Shown here one piece after another: positions 33,996-42,709 of a stretch of DNA of 64,000 bases (within the stretch, counting starts at the first letter, position 1; every line of letters starts with the position of its first letter). Made by a program: the position numbers and the translations under genes. The DNA lies in the NCBI GenBank assembly GCA_947450695.1, contig CANFWV010000002.1, forward strand, positions 1 through 64,000, written 5' to 3'. The DNA comes from Comamonadaceae bacterium (GTDB taxonomy: Bacteria; Pseudomonadota; Gammaproteobacteria; Burkholderiales; Burkholderiaceae_C). Under the pieces are notes generated by a model. That model had not been told where the DNA came from and did no database searches. It worked only from the letters and a program-made list of their open reading frames with translations.

Positions 33996-35558
33996 ATGAC
34001 CGAACTTCTCCCTAATTTCTTGGCCGGCCGCTGGCAACACGGTAGCGCTGCAGGCACCGAACTGATCGACCCTGTGCTGGCCACGCCGCTGGTGCGCGTC
34101 GACGCTACGGGCATGGACTTGACCGAAGCGTTCACTTTTGCCCGCGAGCAGGGCGGCAGCGCCTTGCGCCAGTTGAGCTACCGGCAACGGGCCGCTTTGC
34201 TGGTGGAAGTGGGCAAGGTCTTGCAAGCCAACCGAGAGGCTTATTACGAGATCGCCACGGCTAACAGTGGCACCGTGAAGAACGACACGGCAGTCGACAT
34301 CGACGGTGGTTTTTTCACGCTCGGCAGCTACGCCAAGATGGGTGATTCGCTGGGCGATCGGCATCATCTGCTGGACGGCGACAGCGCACGTCTAGGCAAA
34401 GATCCGCTGTTTCAGTCGCAGCATGTGTTGACGCCGACACGCGGCGTGGCACTCTTCATCAATGCCTTCAATTTTCCGGCGTGGGGCTTGTGGGAAAAAG
34501 CCGCGCCGGCCTTGCTCTCGGGCGTGCCGGTGATCATCAAACCAGCCACGGCCACCGCTTGGCTGACGCAGCGCATGGTGCAAGACGTTGTCAACGCTGG
34601 CGTGCTGCCAGTCGGTGCACTTTCTGTGATCTGCGGCAGTTCAGCCGGCTTGCTGGACCAGTTGCAAGCCTTTGACGTGGTGTCTTTCACCGGCTCAGCA
34701 GAAACCGCCGCAGTGATTCGTTCGCATCCCGCCGTCACTGAGCGCTCAGTCCGCGTCAATATCGAAGCCGACAGCTTGAATTCGGCACTGCTGTTGCCCG
34801 ATGCCGGCGCCGAAGCACTGGACCTGCTGGCCAAAGAAGTGGCCCGCGAAATGACGGTTAAGTCAGGTCAGAAATGCACGGCGATTCGCCGCGTGCTGGT
34901 GCCGCAAGCGCTGTACAAACAGACCGCTACCGCCATCAGCGTCCGGCTGGCCAAAACGACGGTGGGCAACCCACGCAATGAGACCGTGCGCATGGGCGCG
35001 CTGGTGAATCGCGCGCAATTCAGCACCCTGCTCGAAGGCTTGGCGCTGTTGCAGACCGAGGCCGAAGTACTGCACGACGGCGCATCCCACGCGCTGGTCG
35101 ATGCAGACCCCGCGATCGCTTGCTGCGTCGGTCCCACCTTGCTGGGCCTGCGCACGGCTGATGCCAGCGATGCGTCACGTCATGTGCATGACACCGAGGT
35201 CTTTGGCCCGGTTGCCACGCTGGTGCCTTACCGCGACATGGCTCATGCACTGGCGTTGATCCGCCGTGGTCAAGGCTCACTCGTCACATCGCTGTACGGC
35301 AGTGACTCAGCTGCGTTGGCCAGCGCAGCGCTGGAATTGGCCGACAGTCATGGCCGCGTGCACATCATCTCGCCCGACGTGGCGGCGCTGCACACGGGTC
35401 ACGGCAACGTGATGCCGCAGTCGCTGCACGGCGGGCCTGGCCGCGCGGGCGGCGGCGAAGAACTGGGCGGCCTGCGCGCGCTCAATTTCTATCACCGCCG
35501 AAGTGCCGTGCAGGCCAGCACTGCGGTGCTGGCGCACTTGAAACCTGTTGGCGAATAA
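33996..35558 (+). CDS. boxD: 3,4-dehydroadipyl-CoA semialdehyde dehydrogenase BoxD
   Basis: 520 residues from ATG 33996. An aldehyde dehydrogenase of the PaaZ-like group that oxidises the ring-cleavage product of BoxC to 3,4-dehydroadipyl-CoA with NADP. Motifs: NAFNFPAWGLWEKAAPALL, SFTGSAETAAVIRSHP (cofactor loop), the Glu in VNIEADSLNSALL, and catalytic Cys in KSGQKCTAIRRVLVP near residue 295. The ending VMPQSLHGGPGRAGGGEELGGLRAL is typical of the group. It lies between the DUF4863 gene and benzoate-CoA ligase, and its partner PaaZ hydratase domain is absent, which argues for BoxD over PaaZ. Confidence 0.92.
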   Translation: MTELLPNFLAGRWQHGSAAGTELIDPVLATPLVRVDATGMDLTEAFTFAREQGGSALRQLSYRQRAALLVEVGKVLQANREAYYEIATANSGTVKNDTAVDIDGGFFTLGSYAKMGDSLGDRHHLLDGDSARLGKDPLFQSQHVLTPTRGVALFINAFNFPAWGLWEKAAPALLSGVPVIIKPATATAWLTQRMVQDVVNAGVLPVGALSVICGSSAGLLDQLQAFDVVSFTGSAETAAVIRSHPAVTERSVRVNIEADSLNSALLLPDAGAEALDLLAKEVAREMTVKSGQKCTAIRRVLVPQALYKQTATAISVRLAKTTVGNPRNETVRMGALVNRAQFSTLLEGLALLQTEAEVLHDGASHALVDADPAIACCVGPTLLGLRTADASDASRHVHDTEVFGPVATLVPYRDMAHALALIRRGQGSLVTSLYGSDSAALASAALELADSHGRVHIISPDVAALHTGHGNVMPQSLHGGPGRAGGGEELGGLRALNFYHRRSAVQASTAVLAHLKPVGE

Positions 35559-35598
35559 GCCCGTCAACTACAAAAAAATTGAGAACGAGGAGACACGC

Positions 35599-37182
35599 AT
35601 GGCCCCCCCATTTACACACGGCTCACTGCCAGTGGCCCCCGGCTCGCGCTTTAACTTTGCGCAGCACTTGATCGACTGCAACGTCAGTCGTCCGGACAAG
35701 ATTGCGTTGATCGACGACGTTGGCCAGCTCAGTTACAGCGAGTTGGCGGAGCGTATTCGCCGCGTCGCTACCGGCTTGCTGGCGCTGGGCCTGCGCCGTG
35801 AAGAACGCGTGTTGCTGCTCATGCACGACAGCAGCGACTGGGTGGTCAGCTTTCTGGGCGCGATGTATGCGGGGCTGGTCCCGGTGGCGGTGAACACCTT
35901 GCTGACCGTGGACGACTACGCCTTCATGTTGCAGCACAGCCGTGCCCAAGCTGCACTCGTGTCAGACGCGCTACTGCCCAACTTGCGGCAAGCCATGGCG
36001 CAGGGTGGCCATGAGCTGCAGGCGGTGGTCGTGTCTCGGCCTAGCGCAGCTCTGAACAAGGGTGAAGTTTCCTTGGACGCCTTGATCGAGCAAAGCGCGC
36101 CACTGGCGCAAGCCGCGGCGACCAGTCCGGATGATCCTGGTTTTTGGCTGTATTCGTCGGGCTCCACCGGCCGGCCGAAAGGCACCACGCACACCCACGC
36201 CAACCCGTACTGGACGGCGGAGCTGTATGGCAAACCCATCCTCGGTTTGCTGGAAAAAGATGTGTGCTTTTCAGCCGCCAAACTCTTTTTCGCCTACGGC
36301 TTGGGCAACGGTTTGAGTTTTCCCTTAAGTGTGGGCGCGACCGTGGTGTTGATGGCCGAGCGGCCAACCCCAGACGCCACCTTCAAGCGTTGGAAAGAGC
36401 AGCAGCCGACCGTCTTTTTTGGCGCACCTACCGGATTTGCGGGCATGTTGGCATCGGCCAAGCTGCCGGCCAAGAACGAAGTGGCGTTGCGTCTGGTGTC
36501 ATCTGCTGGCGAAGCGCTGCCAGCCGACTTGGGTGAGCGCTTCACCGCGCACTTTGGTGTGGAAATCATTGACGGTATCGGCTCCACCGAGATGCTGCAT
36601 ATTTATTTGTCGAACATCCCCGGCAAGGTTCGCTACGGCACCACCGGCTGGCCAGTGCCCGGCTATGACGTCGAGCTGCGCGGTGACGACGGCTTGTCAG
36701 TGCCTGACGGCGAAACCGGCGACCTCTACGTGCGCGGCCCGAGCGCGGCCTTGCTGTACTGGGGCAACCGCGAAAAAACACGCGAAACCTTTCAAGGTGC
36801 TTGGACCAAGAGCGGCGATAAATACGTGCGCAACGCCGACGGCACTTACACCTACTCCGGCCGAAGCGACGACATGCTCAAGGTCAGCGGCATTTATGTC
36901 TCACCGTTTGAAGTCGAGGCGACGCTGGTGCAACACCCCGCTGTGCTTGAAGCCGCCGTCATCGGTATGACGGACACTGATGGCCTGACCAAAACCAAGG
37001 CTTATGTGGTCCTCAAGTCGGGACATTCGGCGACGGCGGACGAACTCAAGGCCTTCGTCAAAGAACGCTTGGCGCCCTACAAATACCCGCGTGTCATCGA
37101 ATTTTTGGCGGATTTACCGAAGACCGCAACCGGCAAAATTCAGCGCTTCAAGCTGCGCGACATGGACAAGACATCCGCATGA
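35599..37182 (+). CDS. bclA: Benzoate-CoA ligase
   Basis: 527 residues from ATG 35599 with a GAGGAGACACGC site; an upstream TTG in frame overlaps boxD. An acyl-adenylate-forming enzyme that activates benzoate to benzoyl-CoA at the entry to the box pathway. Motifs: P-loop YSSGSTGRPKGTTHTHAN near residue 180, FFAYGLGNGLSFPLSVGAT, GIGSTEMLHIYLSNIPGKVRYGTTG, SGRSDDMLKVSGIYVSPFEVE and the C-terminal catalytic Lys in PKTATGKIQRFKLR. The wording around the acid-binding pocket (LFFAYGLGN, EMLHIYLSN) is characteristic of benzoate-CoA ligases. Its stop overlaps the next start as ATGA. Confidence 0.93.
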   Translation: MAPPFTHGSLPVAPGSRFNFAQHLIDCNVSRPDKIALIDDVGQLSYSELAERIRRVATGLLALGLRREERVLLLMHDSSDWVVSFLGAMYAGLVPVAVNTLLTVDDYAFMLQHSRAQAALVSDALLPNLRQAMAQGGHELQAVVVSRPSAALNKGEVSLDALIEQSAPLAQAAATSPDDPGFWLYSSGSTGRPKGTTHTHANPYWTAELYGKPILGLLEKDVCFSAAKLFFAYGLGNGLSFPLSVGATVVLMAERPTPDATFKRWKEQQPTVFFGAPTGFAGMLASAKLPAKNEVALRLVSSAGEALPADLGERFTAHFGVEIIDGIGSTEMLHIYLSNIPGKVRYGTTGWPVPGYDVELRGDDGLSVPDGETGDLYVRGPSAALLYWGNREKTRETFQGAWTKSGDKYVRNADGTYTYSGRSDDMLKVSGIYVSPFEVEATLVQHPAVLEAAVIGMTDTDGLTKTKAYVVLKSGHSATADELKAFVKERLAPYKYPRVIEFLADLPKTATGKIQRFKLRDMDKTSA

Positions 37183-38033
37183 TGCAAAGCCTTGATCAGC
37201 ACGCCAGTCAGCGCGCACGGATGGTCGAGATAGCATGGGCCGGACAGCCCTTACGCGTCGAATACCAATGGCTGTGCGACGAAAATGACAACACGCCGTT
37301 GCTGATTTTTTTGCACGAAGGGCTGGGGTCGATTTCCATGTGGAGGGACTTTCCGCAGACGCTGTGTCGTGCCTTGGGTTGCCGCGGCTTGGTCTATTCG
37401 CGGCCCGGCTACGGCCAGTCGACCCCGCGCGCAACGGATGAAGTCTGGGCGCCAGATTTCATGCACCGCCAAGCGCATGAAGTGTTGCCCGCTCTGCTGC
37501 TGGCCTTGGGGGTAGACACCGCTACGAACCCGCCATGTTTGTTGGGGCACAGTGACGGTGCATCGATCGCATTGCTGTATGCCGCCCGTTTCCCGGACTG
37601 CGTGACGGGTGCTGTGGTTTTAGCGCCGCACATCATGGTTGAAGACGTCTCGGTCAGCAGCATTGCCAAGACTCGCACAGCGTACCTTGACACCGATTTG
37701 CGGCAGCGCTTAGCGCGCCACCATGCAGACCCCGATTCAGCTTTTTGGGGCTGGAACAACATCTGGTTGGATCCAGCTTTCCGGCCTTGGTCGATCGAGG
37801 CTGAGATCGCTGCGATCACTTGCCCGTTGCTGGCTGTGCAGGGCTTGGACGACGAATACGGCACACTGGCACAAATTCATGGCATCGCCACACGCCTGCC
37901 GCAAACCGAGTTGCTGGAACTGGCAGAATGCGGCCATTCTCCGCACAGAGATCAGCCAGCGCAGCTGATCTCGCGCATTGAAGACTTTTTCAAAAAAACG
38001 TTAACTGAAAACCACCCTAAGGAGACAACATGA
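37179..38033 (+). CDS. Alpha/beta hydrolase in the benzoate operon
   Basis: A 284-residue alpha/beta-fold hydrolase. Nucleophile elbow GHSDGAS near residue 123, oxyanion-hole region FLHEGLGSISMW, and catalytic His in LAECGHSPHRDQP near 265 with an Asp in QGLDDEYG. It is coupled by 4-base overlaps to bclA upstream and to the binding-protein gene downstream. A housekeeping thioesterase role, releasing CoA from stalled acyl-CoA, or hydrolysis of a benzoate ester are both possible; the sequence does not decide. Confidence 0.85.
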   Translation: MMQSLDQHASQRARMVEIAWAGQPLRVEYQWLCDENDNTPLLIFLHEGLGSISMWRDFPQTLCRALGCRGLVYSRPGYGQSTPRATDEVWAPDFMHRQAHEVLPALLLALGVDTATNPPCLLGHSDGASIALLYAARFPDCVTGAVVLAPHIMVEDVSVSSIAKTRTAYLDTDLRQRLARHHADPDSAFWGWNNIWLDPAFRPWSIEAEIAAITCPLLAVQGLDDEYGTLAQIHGIATRLPQTELLELAECGHSPHRDQPAQLISRIEDFFKKTLTENHPKETT

Positions 38034-39214
38034 CACCCACCCGAATGACCCGCCGCCCACTCGTGGCTGCCCTCGCCGCCCTCAGCCTTCTGGCCAGTGC
38101 CGGTACGGCGCTGGCTCAGGCCCCTGCCAAGCTCAAGGTTGGCCTGATGCTGCCCTACACCGGCACCTTTGCATCGCTGGGCACGGCAATTGAAAATGGT
38201 TTTCGTCTGTACGTGGCCGAAAATGGCGGCAAGCTGGGCGGGCGTGAGATTGAATTCTTCAAGGTAGACGACGAGTCGGACCCGGCCAAAGCGACGGACA
38301 ACGTCAACAAACTGATCAAGCGGGACAACGTCGACGTACTGATCGGAACCGTGCATTCGGGCGTGGCCATGGCCATGGCCAAGGTCGCCAAAGACAGCGG
38401 CACCCTGCTGATCGTCCCCAACGCCGGTGCTGACGCCGTGACGGGCCCGATGTGCGCCGTCAATATTTTCCGCAGCTCATTTTCCAACTGGCAACCCGGC
38501 TACGCCATGGGCGAAGTCGTGGCCAAAAAAGGTCACCAAAAAGTGGTCACTATCACTTGGAAATACGCTGCCGGCGACGAGTCCGTCAAAGGCTTTAAGG
38601 AAGCCTTTGAAAAAGGCGGCGGCAAAGTCGTCAAGGAACTCAGCCTGCCTTTCCCGAACGTTGAGTTTCAATCCTTGCTGACCGACATCGCCGCCAGCAA
38701 GCCCGATGCGGTTTTCACCTTCTTTGCAGGCGGTGGCGCGGTGAAATTCGTCAAAGACTATGCGGCGGCGGGTTTGAAGAAAACCATCCCGCTGTACGGC
38801 TCTGGTTTCCTGACCGACGGGACGCTTGAAGCCCAAGGTGCGGATGCCGATGGTTTGCTGACGGCCCTGCACTATGCGGACAGTCTCGGCACGCCGCGCG
38901 ACAACGCCTTTCGCCTGAGCTACGCCAAGGCCTACAAAATGCAGCCGGACGTCTACGCCGTGCAAGGTTATGACGCGGGACAAATGCTTGGTATCGGCCT
39001 GGCTGCAGTCAAAGGCGACGTGAGCAAGAAAGTTGAATTTGCGGCAGCCCTGCACAAAGCGAAAATTGACAGCCCACGCGGCCCTTTCACCATTTCCAAG
39101 TCCAACAACCCGGTGCAAGATTTCTACTTGCGCCAAGTGTCCGGCAAAGAAAACAAAGTGATTGGCATTGCCAGCAAGGGTCTGTCTGACCCCGGCCGTG
39201 GTTGCCGTCTTTGA
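38030..39214 (+). CDS. Liv-type ABC transporter periplasmic binding protein (benzoate operon)
   Basis: A 394-residue type I periplasmic binding protein. Signal peptide residues 1-30 (ending GTALAQ before APAKLKVGLMLPYTGTFASLG). Binding-fold landmarks: FKVDDESDPAKATDNVNKLI, DVLIGTVHSGVAMAMAKVAKD, and YDAGQMLGIGL near the C-terminus. It is overlapped with the hydrolase gene as ATGA, AAGGAGACAAC forming its ribosome site. Followed by permease and ATPase genes of the branched-chain amino acid type; in box clusters such importers are thought to take up benzoate or related aromatic acids (inference). Confidence 0.9.
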   Translation: MTPTRMTRRPLVAALAALSLLASAGTALAQAPAKLKVGLMLPYTGTFASLGTAIENGFRLYVAENGGKLGGREIEFFKVDDESDPAKATDNVNKLIKRDNVDVLIGTVHSGVAMAMAKVAKDSGTLLIVPNAGADAVTGPMCAVNIFRSSFSNWQPGYAMGEVVAKKGHQKVVTITWKYAAGDESVKGFKEAFEKGGGKVVKELSLPFPNVEFQSLLTDIAASKPDAVFTFFAGGGAVKFVKDYAAAGLKKTIPLYGSGFLTDGTLEAQGADADGLLTALHYADSLGTPRDNAFRLSYAKAYKMQPDVYAVQGYDAGQMLGIGLAAVKGDVSKKVEFAAALHKAKIDSPRGPFTISKSNNPVQDFYLRQVSGKENKVIGIASKGLSDPGRGCRL

Positions 39215-39251
39215 TCTGCGCTAGCGCCTAAGCATCCGTCCAACGAGCTTG

Positions 39252-39281
39252 CCCACCGACCGCCTGCTTGCGGTCGGTGGG
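39252..39281 (+). other. 12-base-pair hairpin between binding-protein and LivH-type genes
   Basis: CCCACCGACCGC (39252-39263) and GCGGTCGGTGGG (39270-39281) are perfect 12-base arms around CTGCTT. It lies 37 bases after the binding-protein stop and 23 before the permease start, with no T-run. Such elements often stabilise the upstream message so that the receptor is made in excess over the membrane parts. Confidence 0.65.
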
Positions 39282-39304
39282 TGCAGTTCTGCCCAGAGGT
39301 TTTC

Positions 39305-40186
39305 ATGGATTTGTCCATTTTTTTAATTCAGTGCCTGAACGCACTGCAATACGGCTTGTTGCTGTTTTTGGTGGCCTCTGGGCTGACGCTGATCTTCGGG
39401 ATCATGGGCGTTATCAACTTGGCGCACGGCAGTTTTTACATGATCGGCGCCTACATGGCGTACGCGCTGGCACCGTTTGTGGCGATGACGTTTGGCGGTG
39501 GATTTTTTGCCACCCTGTTCGTTGGATTGGTGCTGGCCGTGATTCTGGGCTACGTGCTGGAGTGGGCGTTTTACAGCTTCTTGTACGACCGCGAACACCT
39601 GCAGCAGGTGCTGATGACCTACGGTCTGATTCTGGTGTTTGAAGAGTTGCGCAGCATCTTGGTGGGCGACGACGTGCATGGCGTCGATGTGCCGGCGATG
39701 CTGTCCGGTACGCTGGCTTTGGGCGATGTGATGACCTACCCGGTGTACCGCCTGTTTGTGTCTGCGGTCTGTTTGGTGTTGGCGCTCGGCATGTACCTGG
39801 TCTTCACGCGCACGCGCTTGGGCATGATGATCCGCGCCGGTAGCACCAACCGCGAGATGGTGCAGTCGCTCGGGATTGACATTAAATTTTTATACCGCGT
39901 GGTGTTCGCTGCCGGCATGGCGATTGCCGTGTTGGCCGGCATGGTGGCAGCGCCGGTGTCATCGGTTTATCCGGGCATGGGCAACAGCGTGCTGATCATC
40001 TGTTTTGTGGTGGTGGTCATCGGCGGCATCGGCTCCATCCGTGGTGCGCTGCTGGCTTCTCTGCTGATCGGTGTGGTCGATACCTTCGGCAAGGTGCTGC
40101 TGCCGGAAGCCGCCGGCGTGCTGGTCTATGTGCTGATGGCCCTGATCCTGCTCTGGAAGCCGGACGGACTTTTCAAGGCGGGCTGA
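39305..40186 (+). CDS. Liv-type ABC permease (LivH-like)
   Basis: About 293 residues from ATG 39305 with a CAGAGG site. Eight or so hydrophobic helices; the start LIQCLNALQYGLLLFLVASGLTLIFGIMGVINLAHGSFYMIGAY is the hallmark of LivH. The cytoplasmic coupling loop is in IRAGSTNREMVQSLGIDIKFLY. Encodes one half of the membrane channel of the putative aromatic-acid importer. Separated from the LivM-like gene by 3 bases. Confidence 0.92.
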   Translation: MDLSIFLIQCLNALQYGLLLFLVASGLTLIFGIMGVINLAHGSFYMIGAYMAYALAPFVAMTFGGGFFATLFVGLVLAVILGYVLEWAFYSFLYDREHLQQVLMTYGLILVFEELRSILVGDDVHGVDVPAMLSGTLALGDVMTYPVYRLFVSAVCLVLALGMYLVFTRTRLGMMIRAGSTNREMVQSLGIDIKFLYRVVFAAGMAIAVLAGMVAAPVSSVYPGMGNSVLIICFVVVVIGGIGSIRGALLASLLIGVVDTFGKVLLPEAAGVLVYVLMALILLWKPDGLFKAG

Positions 40187-40189
40187 GCG

Positions 40190-41182
40190 ATGTTCAATTC
40201 AAAAAATTTATTCGCCATCGCGTCGTTTGTGGCGTTGGCGCTTTACCCGCTGGTCAGCGGCAGTTACGGCATTGACCTCGTAACCAAGATCATGATCTTC
40301 GCGGTCTTTGCACTCAGCCTGGAGTTGCTGGTGGGGACCACCGGCTTGGTGTGCTTTGGTCAAGCCGCATTCTTTGGCATCGGCGCTTACGCAGCGGTGT
40401 TGCTGGCCTCACCAACCGATGCGTCTTCGCTGGCTTGGTTGCTACCGGCCAGCGTGCTGGCGGCCAGCGTTTACGCCTTGATGGTCGGTGCGTTGTCGCT
40501 GCGGACCAAAGGGGTTTACTTCATCATGGTCACGTTGGCCTTTGCGCAGATGGCTTACTACGTGGTACATGACACGCCGCTGGGTGGCGGGACAGACGGC
40601 ATTTACTTGATGATCAAACCGACGCTGGGTACATGGCTTGACTTGGACAATGCACACGTCTTGTACGGTTTCACGCTGGCAACACTGGTGGCGGTGTTTG
40701 GATTTTTGGCGGTGCTGTTGCGCTCACGTTTTGGCCGTGCGCTCTCGGGTATCCGCGTCAACGAGCAGCGTATGCGGGCCACTGGCTTTTCGACCTACCC
40801 CTACAAACTGGCTGCCTTTGTGATCTCTGGCGGCATTGCCGGTCTGGCAGGATTTTTGTTCGCTATCAAGGACGGTTATGTGAACCCCGAGATGATGAGC
40901 TGGCATTTGTCGGGTGCGGTACTCATCATGATTATTTTGGGTGGGCTGGGTGACTTGCGCGGCGCACTGATCGGTGCGTTTGCTTTTGCACTGCTGCAAG
41001 AATTTTTCAAGTCCGAGGCAATTTTTGGCGCCTTTGCGAAACATTGGAACTTGGGCTTGGGCTTGACCATCATCGCCAGCGTGGTTTTCTTGCCGCGCGG
41101 TTTGGTGGGTTTACCAGGGCAAATCAAGACACGGCTGACTGGCCGTCGTGGAGAGGAAGGAGCGCGCCATGAAGCCGTCTGA
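40190..41182 (+). CDS. Liv-type ABC permease (LivM-like)
   Basis: A 330-residue integral membrane protein, second permease of the importer. It contains LLVGTTGLVCFGQAAFFGIGAYAAVLL, the LivM signature region, and the coupling loop ALSGIRVNEQRMRATGFSTYPYKLAAFVISGGIAGLAG. Its C-terminal end overlaps the ATPase start by 14 bases (ATPase ATG at 41169), indicating coupled translation. Confidence 0.92.
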   Translation: MFNSKNLFAIASFVALALYPLVSGSYGIDLVTKIMIFAVFALSLELLVGTTGLVCFGQAAFFGIGAYAAVLLASPTDASSLAWLLPASVLAASVYALMVGALSLRTKGVYFIMVTLAFAQMAYYVVHDTPLGGGTDGIYLMIKPTLGTWLDLDNAHVLYGFTLATLVAVFGFLAVLLRSRFGRALSGIRVNEQRMRATGFSTYPYKLAAFVISGGIAGLAGFLFAIKDGYVNPEMMSWHLSGAVLIMIILGGLGDLRGALIGAFAFALLQEFFKSEAIFGAFAKHWNLGLGLTIIASVVFLPRGLVGLPGQIKTRLTGRRGEEGARHEAV

Positions 41183-41933
41183 AACCGTTCCCGACGTCTT
41201 GCTGCGCGGGCAGGAGATCAGCCGCCGTTGGGGCGGGCTGCTGGCGCTCGACAAAGTGTCGCTGACCCTTGAGCGCGGGAGTGTGCACGCCGTCATCGGC
41301 ACCAATGGCGCTGGCAAGTCCACGCTCATCAACATCTTGTCGGGCGAAATCGCGCCATCCAGCGGCCGCGTCGAGTTGATGGGTCAAGACGTGACCGGCT
41401 GGACCCAGCCGCGACGCGCCCGTGCCGGGCTGGGGCGCAGCTACCAGCGCAACACGATTTACCCGAGCTTCTCGGTGCTTGAAAACTGCCGTCTGGCGGC
41501 CCAAGCTGCCATCCAAAAGCCATGGTTGTTTTGGCAAGACGCACAGCGCTGTGAAGCCAGCCTGGCGGCCGCGCACGCCGCAGCGGAACGCAGTGGCTTG
41601 AACCCACTGCTTGACCGCGCCGCCGGCCTGCTCTCGCACGGACAAAAACGCCAGCTTGAAATCGCCATGTGTCTGGCCACGGCGCCCGATGTGCTGCTGC
41701 TCGACGAACCGCTGGCAGGGATGGGCGCCGAAGAGACCGAACGCATGCTGACCTTGCTGGCTGAACTCAAACAAGGTCACGCTATTTTGCTGGTCGAGCA
41801 CGACATGGACGCCATTTTTCGCATCGCTGACTGCATCACAGTGATGGTCAATGGCTGCGTGATCGCGACCGACACGCCGGCTGCCATACGCAGCAATCCG
41901 CTGGTGCAGGCCGCTTATCTCGGGGAGCATTGA
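41169..41933 (+). CDS. Liv-type ABC ATPase (LivG-like)
   Basis: About 254 residues from ATG 41169, preceded by GGAAGGAG. Walker A GTNGAGKSTLIN, Q-loop around YQRNTIYPSFSVLENC, signature LLSHGQKRQLEIAM (the usual second Gly of LSGG is changed: Ser-His-Gly-Gln), Walker B VLLLDEPLAGMG and H-loop LLVEHDMD. One of the two ATPases of the importer. Follows LivM and precedes LivF by one base. Confidence 0.92.
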   Translation: MKPSETVPDVLLRGQEISRRWGGLLALDKVSLTLERGSVHAVIGTNGAGKSTLINILSGEIAPSSGRVELMGQDVTGWTQPRRARAGLGRSYQRNTIYPSFSVLENCRLAAQAAIQKPWLFWQDAQRCEASLAAAHAAAERSGLNPLLDRAAGLLSHGQKRQLEIAMCLATAPDVLLLDEPLAGMGAEETERMLTLLAELKQGHAILLVEHDMDAIFRIADCITVMVNGCVIATDTPAAIRSNPLVQAAYLGEH

Positions 41934-41934
41934 C

Positions 41935-42696
41935 ATGAGCAACCTCAACACGGCAGTTTCCATGTCGGACGACGTTTCTGTGACTTCTGCCGACCTTTTA
42001 CTGGACGCCCACGGCATCCATGCCTGGTACGGTTCCAGCCATGTGCTGCACGGTATCGACCTGCAGATCGGGCGCGGCGAAACGATCGGTCTGCTCGGTC
42101 GCAACGGCATGGGCAAAAGCACATTGATTCGCAGTCTGCTCGGTCATGTAGCGCAACGCGAGGGTCATTTGACCCTGTTCGGCAAAGACTGCTCACGCGC
42201 CAAACCGCACGAAGTGGCACGACTCGGCGTGGCTTATGTGCCTGAGGGGCGCGGCGTGTTTCCCAACCTCACGGTGAGAGAAAACATGGTGATGGCCGCC
42301 CGGCTTGGCCGCGACGGACGCAACGACTGGTCGCTGGAGCGGGTGCTGGACACCTTTCCGCGTCTGCAAGAGCGACTCAGCAACCTCGGTGCGCAGTTGT
42401 CCGGCGGTGAGCAGCAAATGCTGTCCATCGGCCGCGCGTTGATGCTGCACCCTGAACTCATCATTCTGGACGAAGCCACCGAAGGTCTGGCGCCGTTGAT
42501 CGTGGCCGACATCTGGCGCGTGATCGGTCAGATCCGCGCCAGCGGCATCGCTACTTTGATCGTTGACCGAGACTATCGCAAGGTGTTGGCCCATTCCGAT
42601 CGGGCCATCGTGTTGCAAAAAGGTCTGGTGGTGCTGCAGGGTTCTGCCTCTGCGGTGGCGGCGAGCGCTGTGTTGGCTGGATTTTTAGGAGTTTAA
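41935..42696 (+). CDS. Liv-type ABC ATPase (LivF-like)
   Basis: A 253-residue ATPase. Walker A GRNGMGKSTLIRS, signature QLSGGEQQMLSIGRAL, Walker B LIILDEATEGLAP. The last segment of the nucleotide domain reads LIVDRDYRKVLAHSDR, where the usual switch His or its neighbour is replaced, a common LivF variation. It ends the benzoate operon; the next gene converges 14 bases on, and I see no clear terminator between them. Confidence 0.92.
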   Translation: MSNLNTAVSMSDDVSVTSADLLLDAHGIHAWYGSSHVLHGIDLQIGRGETIGLLGRNGMGKSTLIRSLLGHVAQREGHLTLFGKDCSRAKPHEVARLGVAYVPEGRGVFPNLTVRENMVMAARLGRDGRNDWSLERVLDTFPRLQERLSNLGAQLSGGEQQMLSIGRALMLHPELIILDEATEGLAPLIVADIWRVIGQIRASGIATLIVDRDYRKVLAHSDRAIVLQKGLVVLQGSASAVAASAVLAGFLGV

Positions 42697-42709
42697 GCTT
42701 GCGTTGGGT

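Noticed and set aside
33996-35558. PaaZ (phenylacetate ring-opening bifunctional enzyme)
   Set aside because: The hydratase domain of PaaZ is missing, no other paa genes are present and the gene sits in a box operon.
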